Notes: generated by a model from the letters alone, not told the origin. A stretch of DNA of 64,000 bases from CAYOHR01 sp964512145 (GCA_964512145.1 CAZEIM010000014.1:1-64000); one strand, 5' to 3'; counted from the stretch's first letter, positions 55,757 to 64,000 are shown. A program made the numbers and translations.

Positions 55757-56594
55757 ATGATTAATTTAATACGTTGTTCATGGTTGTTTTCAAGTTTGTA
55801 TATGATACATACTTTTAGTATAGCAGGAACTATTATACTGGAAGGGAATTATCAAGGTAAAAACTTATATGTACAAAACCCTTTTTCAGGTACTGGGGTA
55901 GGTTTTTGTACTTTTGAGGTAAAAGTAAACGGAAATGTTACAACAGATGAAATTAACTCTAGTGCGTTTGAAGTTGATTNNNNNNNNNNNNNNNNNNNNN
56001 NNNNNNNNNNNNNNNNNNNNNNNNNNNNNNNNNNNNNNNNNNNNNNNNNNNNNNNNNNNNNNNNTAAAACATAAAGACGATTGTAGGCCAAAAGTATTAA
56101 ATCCTGAAGTTTTAAAACCTAAAAGCACTTACGAGTTGGTAAATATTAAAATTAGTAATACAGGTTTATTAGAGTGGGAAACTAAGAATGAAACCGGTAA
56201 ATTACCTTTTATCGTGGAACAATTTAGATGGAATAAATGGATTAAAATTGGAGAAGTAGAAGGTAAAGGTACTGCTACAAATAACGCATATTCATTTCAG
56301 GTAGTTCCACATTCTGGTGAAAATATGTTTAGAGTAAAACAAATTGACTATACCAACGAACCTAATATTTCTAAAACTTCTCGTTACAGAGCAAATACTG
56401 CTGAAGTAAATCTTAAAGCATTAAAAATTACTAAAATGTTAGAGTTTACCTCAGAAACAATGTATGAAATATATGACAGCTATGGAAACATTGTTAAAAA
56501 AGGATTTTCTGCTAGTGTAGATTGTGAAAACTTAAAAAAAGGTATTTACTATATCAATTACGATAATAAAACGGAAGAATTTATTAAGAAGTAG
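55757..56594 (+). CDS. Secreted protein of unknown function, broken by an assembly gap
   Basis: The N-terminal part has a signal peptide (about 1-23, ending FSIAG) and a conserved beta region (TIILEGNYQGKNLYVQNPFS). An 85-N gap (55980-56064) interrupts it. The C-terminal part (TYELVNIKISNTGLLEWETK, GENMFRVKQIDYTNEP) ends in a short type A-like tail (YEIYDSYGNIVKKG, GIYYINYDNKT). Frames differ across the gap, so the gap length is not exact. The N-terminal motif recurs in Flavobacteriia proteins I know only as hypothetical. Whether it is T9SS cargo is uncertain. Confidence 0.72.
55980..56064. other. Assembly gap (85 N)
   Basis: Eighty-five unknown bases interrupt the secreted-protein gene. The flanking frames disagree, so the length is an estimate. 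Confidence 0.98.
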
Positions 56595-56629
56595 TCTTTT
56601 TTAATCCCCCTTTTTAATAGTTCTTTTTC

Positions 56630-57379
56630 ATGTCTTTACTAAATCAGCTTTTATATAATAAAAAACAAAAGATAAAATCTATTTCGTTTTTAATCGATCC
56701 AGATAAAATAAAAAATAAACAGTCTTTAGATAATTTTTTATCCCGAATACAAGATTTTGAAAATAGTTGGATACTTTTTGGCGGAAGCACGTTAAGCAAT
56801 TTTAAAAATTTAGAGTATTTACAATACATTCAAAATAACACGCACATACCCTGCGTATTATTTCCCGGGGATGCTTCTCATGTAAGCAGCAAAGCCTCTG
56901 CTATATTGTATTTGTCCTTATTGTCAGGCAGAAATCCAGAATATTTAATTGGGCAACATGTAAAAAGTGCCCTTCAAATTAAACAAAGCGACATGGAAGT
57001 TATGCCTACGGCTTATATTTTAGTAGATGGTGGAAAAACATCTGCGGTGCAATACGTGACCAATACAATGCCTATACCTTCCGATCAGGTTGATTTAATT
57101 ACTCAAACAGCTTTGGCCGGAAGTTTATTGGGGTTTAAAATAATTTACTTAGAAGCAGGGAGTGGAGCTAAGTATCCCGTTTCTTGTGATGTTATTTCTA
57201 ATGTATCCCAACAAGTTGATTTACCGATTATTGTAGGCGGGGGTATTCGGAGTATTGAAAAAATACAAGAAATATTTAATGCTGGTGCCGATATGGTAGT
57301 AATAGGAAATATATTAGAAACAAATCCGGATTTTGCTCTTGAACTACTTTCTTTTTCAAAACTTTATTTATGCAATTAA
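56630..57379 (+). CDS. Geranylgeranylglyceryl/heptaprenylglyceryl phosphate synthase family (PcrB-like)
   Basis: The 249-residue TIM barrel has SFLIDPDK, WILFGGSTLSNF, FPGDASHVSSKASAILYLSL, and the phosphate-binding IIVGGGIRSIEKI. Bacteroidota carry group II GGGP synthases that transfer a prenyl chain to glycerol-1-phosphate; the cellular product in these bacteria is not settled. It overlaps the next gene by 10 nt, which implies coupled translation. Confidence 0.9.
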   Translation: MSLLNQLLYNKKQKIKSISFLIDPDKIKNKQSLDNFLSRIQDFENSWILFGGSTLSNFKNLEYLQYIQNNTHIPCVLFPGDASHVSSKASAILYLSLLSGRNPEYLIGQHVKSALQIKQSDMEVMPTAYILVDGGKTSAVQYVTNTMPIPSDQVDLITQTALAGSLLGFKIIYLEAGSGAKYPVSCDVISNVSQQVDLPIIVGGGIRSIEKIQEIFNAGADMVVIGNILETNPDFALELLSFSKLYLCN

Positions 57380-58038
57380 TTGTAATTTCAGATACCAAAT
57401 TTTCATTACGTGAAGCAGAGCTAGTTACACAATTATTCTCTCAAGGTTTGTCAATTTTTCATTTAAGAAAGCCTCGTGCATCAAAATCACAACTTATTAC
57501 GTACATCAAAAATATCCCTGAAGAATTTAGAGACCGAATTATAATTCATACACACCATAGTTTGGCTTTATCTTATAAACTAAAAGGGATTCACATTTCA
57601 AGACGACATAAAAAATCTAAATTTTCCACCTGGTTAAATATTAAGTATTATTTATGGAGAAAACCCCAATTATATGTTACCACTTCGTTTCATAATATTG
57701 CCGATTTGTTGGACGAAATGAGTTATAGCTATAATTACGTTTTTTTAAGTCCAGTATTCGACAGCATTTCAAAAAAAGGATATTTATCTAATTTTACCGA
57801 GTTGCAAATTACCACCACTTTAGAAAAAACAAAGTGTAAAGTAATTGCGTTGGGTGGTGTAGATGATGAAAAAGTTGTTAAGGCGCAAAAATTAGGATTT
57901 AGTGGGGTGGCGGTAGTCGGCTATATTTGGGAAAGTGATGATCCTGTTCAATCGTACATTAAAATTAAAGAAATTGCCTCGGGAAATGCCTCAAACACAC
58001 AAGTTGGTTTAATTAAGCCCATTAAAGTTAGTTTTTAA
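57370..58038 (+). CDS. Thiamine phosphate synthase-like (ThiE/TenI fold) protein
   Basis: The 222-residue TIM barrel has the ThiE layout: IFHLRKPRASK near residue 31, then LKGIHISRR where ThiE has GVHLGQxD, TTSFHNIADL, YVFLSPVFDSISKKGY, and VIALGGVDDE. The HLGQxD motif and the preceding NDR-type residues are changed, so it may not make thiamine phosphate. TenI-like or another role is possible. No TPP riboswitch or other thi gene is nearby. It overlaps the PcrB-like gene by 10 nt. Confidence 0.78.
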   Translation: MQLIVISDTKFSLREAELVTQLFSQGLSIFHLRKPRASKSQLITYIKNIPEEFRDRIIIHTHHSLALSYKLKGIHISRRHKKSKFSTWLNIKYYLWRKPQLYVTTSFHNIADLLDEMSYSYNYVFLSPVFDSISKKGYLSNFTELQITTTLEKTKCKVIALGGVDDEKVVKAQKLGFSGVAVVGYIWESDDPVQSYIKIKEIASGNASNTQVGLIKPIKVSF

Positions 58039-58837
58039 TTTTTGGTATAGTATATTTTTCGATATAAGAGTTCGTTTTTAGCCACAAACTCCCATTCATC
58101 CAATAATACTGCGCATTTTTATTGGGGAGAGTATATTTAGCCTCATCATAGGTAGTTTGATGGTACAGATGTAATACATCATGTTGAATATAGTAGATTA
58201 TTTCATCATGTTGAGATAAAAAATGACAATCGGTACATGCAACGTGTTTTATAAAGTTACCGTTAATATCAAACGTAAAAAAACCTTTTTCATCATCTTG
58301 TACAATTAATCGGTTGTTTATTTCATAAAACAATGTTGGGTTTAATGTTGTTTTAGTAGTTAAATAGGTGTTACCACTTTCGCTTAAAAGGTTTAAATGT
58401 TCATCGAACCGTTTAAATTGAAATGTTTTAGCATCGTACACCCAAAAACCATTATTTTGCGAAATACAGGCGTGTTGAACAAATTCTATGCCGCTTTGCT
58501 CAAGTGAAATAGGCGAACTTTGTTCGGTTAACGTATTGTCAAGCAACAGTAATGTAGAATTCCCTTGGTAAAACACTAAAATTTTTAAAGGATTGGTTAC
58601 ATCAATAAAAGTAATGTTTCCCAACAATTTGTTGCTATATTTATTTTTAATTTCACCATTAGAATTTAGCTTTATAAGTAAATCTTGATTGTATATGTAT
58701 ATATTTTCTAATTTATCTATTGCTAGATGTCCATCTTGTATGCAAGGTATAGCTTTTTTAATTAATAAAGTATCACAAAACGATTGGAATGAAATTACAT
58801 AAAATAATAGTAATAAAACATGAGTTTTTATATGCAT
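58028..58837 (-). CDS. Secreted protein of unknown function, possibly beta-propeller
   Basis: The 269-residue protein has a signal peptide (about 1-21, ending QSFCD). The mature part has repeated short beta segments with a propeller-like rhythm (GHLAIDKLENIYIYN, NGFWVYDAKTFQFKRFDE, KGFFTFDINGNFIKHV). It ends 10 nt inside the ThiE-like gene on the opposite strand. It lies 23 nt after ddl on the same strand. I do not recognise a family. Confidence 0.68.
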   Translation of the reverse strand: MHIKTHVLLLLFYVISFQSFCDTLLIKKAIPCIQDGHLAIDKLENIYIYNQDLLIKLNSNGEIKNKYSNKLLGNITFIDVTNPLKILVFYQGNSTLLLLDNTLTEQSSPISLEQSGIEFVQHACISQNNGFWVYDAKTFQFKRFDEHLNLLSESGNTYLTTKTTLNPTLFYEINNRLIVQDDEKGFFTFDINGNFIKHVACTDCHFLSQHDEIIYYIQHDVLHLYHQTTYDEAKYTLPNKNAQYYWMNGSLWLKTNSYIEKYTIPKIKN

Positions 58838-58860
58838 TATATTAAATTGTTTTCTAAAGT

Positions 58861-59841
58861 TTATAAATAACTTAATATGGTTTTTGTAATTACATTTTTA
58901 ATTTCCATGTTATTATGCCTTATCTGTTGAGGTATTAAACTTCGATCCGTCATGCCTGGAGTAGTATTTACTTCTAAAAAATACAATTCGTTATTTTTTA
59001 CAAAATAATCAATTCGAATAATTCCTTTACAGTTTAATGCCGCATATATTTGCTCACTTATTTGCAAGCATTTTTCATAAAGTTCTTTTGAAATTCTCGC
59101 GGGTGTTATCTCTTGAGTTTTAGTATTTATGTATTTAGCTTCAAAATCAAAAAACTCCCCTTCGCTTACAATTTCGGTAATAGCTAGTGCCTTAGGTTTT
59201 CCATCTATACATGCTACTCCACAGGTTATTTCGGTTCCCTCAATATATTCTTCAATAATAGCTTGTGTATCTTGTTCTAATGCTTTTTCTATGGCAGTAG
59301 AGAGCTCTAGTTCGCTTGATACTTTAGAAGTAGCCACACTTGATCCCCCATTATTTGGTTTTACAAAACAAGGAAATCCAATATTTTCAGCTATTATTTT
59401 TAAGGACGAAGTAATCTTATTATTATCTACCACTATAGATTTGGCCATTTTAACTTCTATCATGTCTTTTAATATTTTTTTACAAACTTCTTTATTAAAT
59501 GTAATGGCCGAAGTTAAAACATCACTTGATGTGTAGGGTATCTTTAATAATTCAAGGTATCCTTGTAAAATTCCGTTTTCACCGGGTGTTCCATGAATGG
59601 TGTTGTATACGATGTCAAATACTATTTTTTGGCCATCCATAGATAGAGAAAAATCGTTTAAATCAACTTTATGATACAAATTATTTATTGCACATTCCAT
59701 TTTACTACCCGTAAGAATAAGTTTATAAACCTCAAATTTTTCTTTATCAATTTCTTGGCATACATTTTCTAAACTTTTTAAAGAAATTTCTCGTTCTCCA
59801 GAGTTTCCACCACCTATAACGGCTACTTTTATTTTTTTCAT
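58861..59841 (-). CDS. ddl: D-alanine--D-alanine ligase
   Basis: The 326-residue ATP-grasp ligase makes D-Ala-D-Ala for peptidoglycan. Visible are AVIGGGNSGEREISLKS, HGTPGENGILQGYLELLKIPY, FVKPNNGGSSVATSKV, the EEYIEGTEITCGV segment, and EVNTTPGMTDRSLIPQQ. The length is slightly over typical. It lies 3 nt after the alpha/beta hydrolase gene, so the two are co-transcribed. Confidence 0.95.
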   Translation of the reverse strand: MKKIKVAVIGGGNSGEREISLKSLENVCQEIDKEKFEVYKLILTGSKMECAINNLYHKVDLNDFSLSMDGQKIVFDIVYNTIHGTPGENGILQGYLELLKIPYTSSDVLTSAITFNKEVCKKILKDMIEVKMAKSIVVDNNKITSSLKIIAENIGFPCFVKPNNGGSSVATSKVSSELELSTAIEKALEQDTQAIIEEYIEGTEITCGVACIDGKPKALAITEIVSEGEFFDFEAKYINTKTQEITPARISKELYEKCLQISEQIYAALNCKGIIRIDYFVKNNELYFLEVNTTPGMTDRSLIPQQIRHNNMEIKNVITKTILSYL

Positions 59842-59844
59842 ATT

Positions 59845-60732
59845 TTATTGAATAAAATCTAATACTTCTAAAAAATGATCTTTTTCTGCTTTTGGACTTG
59901 TTAAAATGGAAATATGATCGTAATCTTCTAAATGGTTAAACTTCTTGCCGAGTACTTTAAACGTATATTTTTTACTATGTATTTCATCCAATAATAATTT
60001 AGCATCGGTTGGATGACCTAACACCGTATCGTTTATTCCCGTAAAAGATAAAATAGGAGGTAGTTCTATGTTTTGTAAGGTTTTTCGTATATCAAATCCT
60101 ACTAAGTCTTTCCATTCACTTTTTCTTTTTACCCATTCATCAGTTTCAAGATATGTTTTTTTTGATTCATTATCAGATCCCATATTTATTTTTTGGGCAG
60201 GTAAGTACCCATACATATTCACCAATACTTTTCCGATAAATCGCCACATTACATCAATCATAAATATTTTTTGAAGTGTTTGAATGGTTATTCTTCTTTT
60301 TACACCAAAAAACACCATTTTAGAAACATGTGTATGGGGGTTAAATTTAGCAAAATAGCTTAATAAACATATGCCACCCCACGAATGAGCCATCCAAATT
60401 TGAGGCATATTGGGTTTTAACTCTTTAATTTTATGTACTATTAGATTTAAATCTATTTCTATTAAATCGTATAAACCAAATGAACTTTGCTTGTTAATAG
60501 GGGGTGTGCTTTTTCCATGTCCACGTAAATCTGGAACAAACACATCGTAGCCGTGTTTAGCCAAAAAAGGGGCTAAGCCTTTAAGTGAATTGGAGTAAAA
60601 AATTTTTCCATTTTCAATAGATCCATGTAGAAGCAAAATAGGTAAACTATTTTCTTTTAAAGAAGAAAATCTTTTTACAAATAGCTGGTAATTATTTCCT
60701 TGAATATAAAACTCGTGTTGAGTAATTTCCAT
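59845..60732 (-). CDS. Alpha/beta hydrolase
   Basis: The 295-residue protein has the alpha/beta-hydrolase fold: ILLLHGSIENG as the oxyanion region, VFVPDLRGHGKS, and the nucleophile elbow AHSWGG, with Ala in the first Gly position. A late Asp (GINDTVLGHP) and His (EDYDHISIL) complete a plausible triad. It has no signal peptide. The substrate is unknown; monoglyceride-lipase-like activity is one option. It diverges from the third type B T9SS gene. Confidence 0.86.
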   Translation of the reverse strand: MEITQHEFYIQGNNYQLFVKRFSSLKENSLPILLLHGSIENGKIFYSNSLKGLAPFLAKHGYDVFVPDLRGHGKSTPPINKQSSFGLYDLIEIDLNLIVHKIKELKPNMPQIWMAHSWGGICLLSYFAKFNPHTHVSKMVFFGVKRRITIQTLQKIFMIDVMWRFIGKVLVNMYGYLPAQKINMGSDNESKKTYLETDEWVKRKSEWKDLVGFDIRKTLQNIELPPILSFTGINDTVLGHPTDAKLLLDEIHSKKYTFKVLGKKFNHLEDYDHISILTSPKAEKDHFLEVLDFIQ

Positions 60733-60773
60733 AATTGCGTAAAATTAACTAACTTTATCATTGTTTTTAAAAA

Positions 60774-62552
60774 ATGAGGTCAATAATTATATTTTTTATA
60801 CTGTTATTTTTTGGTGAAGTTTGTGCTCAGGTTACTTTTTTTAACAATGGACAAGTAGTAAAAGTAACTAATGGGGGAAATATTTTTATCAATGGAAATT
60901 TAACCGATGATGGAACTACAGCAAATATTATAAATGATGGTATTATTGAAACCGTAAATGATTTATATAACGGAGATTTTACTATACAAAATAACGCAAC
61001 CGTTGAGGGTAGTGGAGAGTTTAGAGTAGAGGGTGATTGGATAAATAATGCCACTTTTATTTCCGACTTTTTTATTAATACCAGTCGTGTAATTTTAACC
61101 GGAAATAATCAATTTATAACAGGAACAAACGTAACTACTTTTTACGATTTAGAAATGGGCAATTTTAATACTCTTAAAACCATGACTTTAAATGCCATTG
61201 TTACAGATTCGTTGATTTTAAGAAATAATGAATTAGCAGCAGAATCAAATGTTTTATATTTTGTTAATCAAGATCCTGGCGCCATTAGTGCTTCTATTAC
61301 GTATGGAGATGAGGGTTATATTAGTACCCAGTTAAATGGTTACTTAGCTCGATTGGTAAATAATATTTCAAATTATGCATTTCCCATGGGGTCCTCTGTG
61401 GGCACTTACAGGTATAGACCCGTGGTTATGAAGCCTACAACTGTCACACTAGATACTTTTTTCGTGGGTATGCTAAACTACGATGCGTTAACTGATGGTT
61501 ATTATACCGATAGTTTAGACACAAATTTATGTTTAGTTAATAAAGATTATTACCATGCAATTCTCAGATCAAACTCTACAGATGCCGATATTTCTATTTT
61601 TTACGATCCTTTAACCGATATATATGCTTTCGACAGATTAGCGAATTGGAATAATCCCTTAAATCAACATTGGAATTTAATGCCTACTTCGGCTCCCGGT
61701 ATTCCGGTTAGTGGATATACTCCTGTAACAGAACTAGCTTGGTCTAATTTTACTGAAAAACCCTATACCCTGTCGGCTGAAAAAAGGATTGCTCCAATTA
61801 TTACACCTCCTTCTTTTTTGTGTAAAGGTATGGATAGTGTTTTATTTACAGCCTCAGGTTCTACGGAACCTTACCATTGGACATTTCCTGTTGGGGTAGA
61901 CATTGTATCATCTCAAGGAAATGATAGTGTATATGTAAATTGGGGTCTTGTTTCAGGAAATGTTATCGTATACGGAGATACTTCAGGTTTGTGCCCTTCT
62001 AAAAATGCGTTTTTATTACCTGGGTTTTCCAGTAACGTAATAGCTTCTTTTACTACAGATACTAATATTTTGTATGCAGATAAACCAGTACAATTTATCG
62101 ATCAAAGTACCGGAGGTGCTGTATCTTGGGATTGGACTTTTGAAGAGCAGTTAACCTCTGAGATACAAAATCCTAAACACGTATTTGTTAAACCCGGAGA
62201 GTATAATGTTATTTTGTTGGTTACAGATTCTTTAGGGTGCGAAGATACAGCAAGTATTCGGCTGAGTATTTTGGAGTATTTTTTTGTGCCAAATGTATTT
62301 ACTCCTAACGGAGATGGGTTTAATGATCAATTTATGATTCCATTTGCTGTAGGCGATGGAGGGACTTATTTATTGCAAATCTATAATAGATGGGGGCAGT
62401 TAATTTTTGAAACAACGAATTATAAATTGGCTTGGGATGGTTATAATTTGAATGGTGAATTAGCTACTTCAGGAACGTATTATTTTGTGCTAACAGCTTT
62501 TACTCCATCTAAAGATTACAGTACAACGGGATATTTAACCTTATTAAGGTAA
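60774..62552 (+). CDS. T9SS type B protein sharing an N-terminal module with the SprB-repeat protein
   Basis: The 592-residue protein has a signal peptide (about 1-19, ending GEVCAQ). The N-terminal module of about 310 residues resembles that at 17920-21258: matching segments are GSGEFRVEGDWINNATFI, SITYGDEGYIS, GYLARLVNNISNYAFPMGS, YRYRPVV, and LCLVNKDYYHAI. An Ig-like segment, a PKD domain (SWDWTFEEQ) at about 440-500 and a type B domain (VPNVFTPNGDGFNDQF ... RWGQLIFE) follow. It lacks the SprB repeats. It is predicted to be exported by T9SS. Confidence 0.85.
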   Translation: MRSIIIFFILLFFGEVCAQVTFFNNGQVVKVTNGGNIFINGNLTDDGTTANIINDGIIETVNDLYNGDFTIQNNATVEGSGEFRVEGDWINNATFISDFFINTSRVILTGNNQFITGTNVTTFYDLEMGNFNTLKTMTLNAIVTDSLILRNNELAAESNVLYFVNQDPGAISASITYGDEGYISTQLNGYLARLVNNISNYAFPMGSSVGTYRYRPVVMKPTTVTLDTFFVGMLNYDALTDGYYTDSLDTNLCLVNKDYYHAILRSNSTDADISIFYDPLTDIYAFDRLANWNNPLNQHWNLMPTSAPGIPVSGYTPVTELAWSNFTEKPYTLSAEKRIAPIITPPSFLCKGMDSVLFTASGSTEPYHWTFPVGVDIVSSQGNDSVYVNWGLVSGNVIVYGDTSGLCPSKNAFLLPGFSSNVIASFTTDTNILYADKPVQFIDQSTGGAVSWDWTFEEQLTSEIQNPKHVFVKPGEYNVILLVTDSLGCEDTASIRLSILEYFFVPNVFTPNGDGFNDQFMIPFAVGDGGTYLLQIYNRWGQLIFETTNYKLAWDGYNLNGELATSGTYYFVLTAFTPSKDYSTTGYLTLLR

Positions 62553-62589
62553 AAGAGGGGAGTTATCTATTCATTTTTTCTTAAAAATC

Positions 62590-62620
62590 ACCTAGAAATT
62601 TAGGTTTATATTTTTTCTGT
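62590..62620. terminator. Possible terminator after the third type B gene
   Basis: ACCTA/TAGGT arms (62590-62594, 62601-62605) around a 6-nt loop are followed by a T-rich stretch on the plus strand. The stem is short. Confidence 0.4.
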
Positions 62621-62676
62621 TTCAAATGTTTGTAACCTTTTGTTTTTTTGTTGCGTAATAGTATAAAATTTTTTTT

Positions 62677-63243
62677 GTGTTACACGAATTAGTACAAGAA
62701 GATATGTTTGCAACGCTACCTCCCGAAAATCTCCTTATTTCTTATTATGGGGATTTTAATATGCCTATTTTGGATAAGTTAATAGCCTCCATAAAAAACT
62801 CCCTTCAGCAATTACAGGTAGATAAAAAAAACACCAAAAGCATATATAGTATTTGTGTAGAGTGTTTAGAAAACATTATGAAACACGGAAAGCCCGTTCC
62901 TGAAAACTTTCCGGTTAAAGGAAGATTCTCTTTTGGAGTAAAAGATAATAAAGTGTATTTTATTGTAGGTAATCATATATCGCTTGAGGATAAAAATAAA
63001 CTGCATAATAAGTTGCAAAATATTGATGAATTGAGTTTAGATGAAATTAAAAATATTTATAAGCACGATTTAATACACGGGAGCATTTCTGATAGAGGAG
63101 GGGCTGGATTAGGGATGTATGTTATGGCCATGAAATCGAATAAAGATTATAAATATCAGTTTTTACCGGTTGAGAATGTTAATGCTTACTATTATTCACT
63201 TTTAGTACATATTGATTTTGATATTGAACAAATCAAAGAATAA
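62677..63243 (+). CDS. SiaB-family protein kinase-like protein (HATPase fold)
   Basis: The 188-residue soluble protein matches the SiaB/DUF6272 group: LLISYYGDFNMPILDKLIAS, SICVECLENIMKHG, and the glycine-rich DRGGAGLGMYVMA ATP-lid region. SiaB phosphorylates an anti-sigma antagonist-like partner (SiaC) in the Pseudomonas aggregation pathway. No such partner is adjacent. The start is GTG at 62677 or the ATG 27 nt later. It converges with a membrane protein gene. Confidence 0.82.
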   Translation: MLHELVQEDMFATLPPENLLISYYGDFNMPILDKLIASIKNSLQQLQVDKKNTKSIYSICVECLENIMKHGKPVPENFPVKGRFSFGVKDNKVYFIVGNHISLEDKNKLHNKLQNIDELSLDEIKNIYKHDLIHGSISDRGGAGLGMYVMAMKSNKDYKYQFLPVENVNAYYYSLLVHIDFDIEQIKE

Positions 63244-63248
63244 ATATA

Positions 63249-63719
63249 TTACAACCCAATCACCCTTCGAAGTAAAAATGCCCAAAAAGGGCTTACAATA
63301 AAAGACCAAATAATAACGGATGAAATTAAATATACAATCGTAGATTTTTTTTTGCTGTATAATTTATACGCTATAATGCATCCTATGGGTATTGAAATGA
63401 TTGGAGGAGTTATTATAGCAATTCCAGTTACACCAAATTTTTTTCTAACCCTTACAATTAATTTATTAAGTTTTGTAAATTTTTTTTTTGGTTTTGGTTC
63501 TTTTTTATACCATGCTTTTTGCAGCAGTCCAATATATCTGCTCACGGCTCCTCCTCCAAAATAAAAAAATAAAACACCAGTAATACCGCCAATACACAAT
63601 AGTATAGAAGTATCTAAAATGCTATACCCTAATTTTAAAGCTAATGGGGGAGCATAAAAAAATTTAACCGAAGCAAAAAGAAGTATACTAATTATTTCTA
63701 TAAACTCTGACCAGTTCAT
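63249..63719 (-). CDS. Small membrane protein of unknown function
   Basis: The 156-residue protein has about four hydrophobic segments (near 8-28, 35-58, 95-117 and 128-150) with a basic loop between (KEPKPKKKFTKLNKLIVRVRK). It resembles small multidrug-export-type membrane proteins in layout, but I see no diagnostic motif. Its start overlaps the upp stop (ATGA), so it is translationally linked to uracil salvage. The pairing recurs in Bacteroidota, as I recall it. Confidence 0.7.
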   Translation of the reverse strand: MNWSEFIEIISILLFASVKFFYAPPLALKLGYSILDTSILLCIGGITGVLFFYFGGGAVSRYIGLLQKAWYKKEPKPKKKFTKLNKLIVRVRKKFGVTGIAIITPPIISIPIGCIIAYKLYSKKKSTIVYLISSVIIWSFIVSPFWAFLLRRVIGL

Positions 63720-64000
63720 AACTTATCACCAAATGCTAAATCACCGGCATCACCCAGGCCCGGAACAATATAGCTTTTATCGTTTAAATAAGGATCCATG
63801 GCAGCAACCCAAACATGCGTGTTTTCCGGAAAATGGTTGATAACATACTCAACCCCTTGTTTGCTGGAAATAATACTACAAAGATGAATTTCTTTTGGAG
63901 TACCGTGTTTTAAAAGCGCTTTATATGCTGTCAATATAGATTGTCCTGAAGCTAGCATTGGGTCTGAGATGATAATTGTTCTTCCGTCAATACTTGGTGA
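63716..64000 (-). CDS. upp: Uracil phosphoribosyltransferase, 5' part beyond window
   Basis: The C-terminal 94 codons are visible and the frame runs to the window edge. The protein reads SPSIDGRTIIISDPMLASGQ, where the PRPP-binding loop DPMLASG is present, then HVWVAAMDPYLNDKSYIVPGLGDAGDL with the uracil-binding YIVPGLGDAGDL tail. It makes UMP from uracil and PRPP. It is followed by the small membrane protein through an ATGA overlap. Confidence 0.95.
   Translation of the reverse strand, partial: SPSIDGRTIIISDPMLASGQSILTAYKALLKHGTPKEIHLCSIISSKQGVEYVINHFPENTHVWVAAMDPYLNDKSYIVPGLGDAGDLAFGDKL

Noticed and set aside
55852..56128. Minus-strand open frames across the N gap at 55980-56064
   Set aside because: Produced by the unknown bases, and antisense to a gene with a signal peptide and coherent domains.
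57340..57370. TPP riboswitch ahead of the ThiE-like gene
   Set aside because: The gene overlaps its upstream neighbour and there is no leader in which a riboswitch could fit.
59129..59536. 135-codon plus-strand open frame opposite ddl
   Set aside because: It lies wholly inside a confidently assigned gene and has no recognisable protein features.
1..64000. CRISPR array, prophage, transposase or defence island
   Set aside because: No regular direct-repeat array, no integrase or transposase, and no restriction, toxin-antitoxin or CBASS-type cluster was seen. Homopolymers and hairpins do not amount to these.

Overview
The window comes from an AT-rich Bacteroidota chromosome, most likely a Flavobacteriales-type marine or aquatic gliding bacterium. 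The evidence is: gliding genes gldB and gldC; several large secreted proteins with type IX secretion (T9SS) C-terminal domains of types A and B; a PorU2-like C25 protease paired with a PorV-family barrel; a bacterial-lineage GGGP synthase; a short eukaryotic-type glutamine synthetase; and promoters of the Bacteroidota form (TTG or TTTG, about 19-20 nt, TAnnTTTG). Two runs of N (37730-37753 and 55980-56064) each break a gene, so this is a draft assembly.

Layout. 1-2259 (minus): methylmalonyl-CoA mutase small subunit (cut by the window edge), a DivIC/FtsB-like division protein and a CPBP protease. 2312-6676 (plus): an AsmA-like envelope protein, a Glu/Leu/Phe/Val dehydrogenase and an orphan small protein. 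6741-12940 (minus): PorU2-like protease and PorV-like barrel. 12999-17030 (plus): pssA, purS, asnS, cysC and cysD, with no cysN following. 17034-22669 (minus): an orphan ParA, then gldB, gldC and a giant SprB-repeat type B T9SS protein that look like one operon. 22709-25184 (plus): an outer-membrane barrel and nadE. 25187-32770 (minus): a lipoprotein, serS, rpmA, rplU, aroK, another lipoprotein, and the phospholipid/quality-control operon rsfS-ftsH-cdsA-psd. 32825-34686 (plus): birA and glnA, closed by a clear terminator. 34748-43878 (minus): an orphan protein, a WbpM/CapD-type sugar dehydratase, a beta-helix T9SS type A adhesin broken by a gap, a 0.6-kb non-coding stretch, and a choice-of-anchor L type B protein. 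44057-54941: an SDR/DUF2867 protein, a 58-residue coiled-coil protein, an ACMSD-like amidohydrolase, recJ, tRNA-Glu, mscL, a DUF3078 protein, phoH, accA, nadK, a CBS protein and pdxJ. 54945-64000: sirtuin, a gap-broken secreted protein, GGGP synthase, a ThiE-like protein, a secreted unknown, ddl, an alpha/beta hydrolase, a third type B T9SS protein, a SiaB-family kinase, a membrane protein and upp (cut by the edge).

Most of the window is conserved housekeeping. The accessory signal is the surface/secretion theme. Two type B proteins 40 kb apart (17920-21258 and 60774-62552) share an N-terminal module of about 300 residues that I do not recognise. One of them appears to be transcribed with gldB-gldC. 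The type A adhesin has a mosaic base composition and a 14-nt A/T tract at its 5' end. I found no prophage, transposase, CRISPR array or defence island, and no clearly new multi-gene system. The best leads are the shared module, the gldBC-linked SprB protein, the PorU2-PorV pair, and the inverted repeats upstream of the SDR gene.
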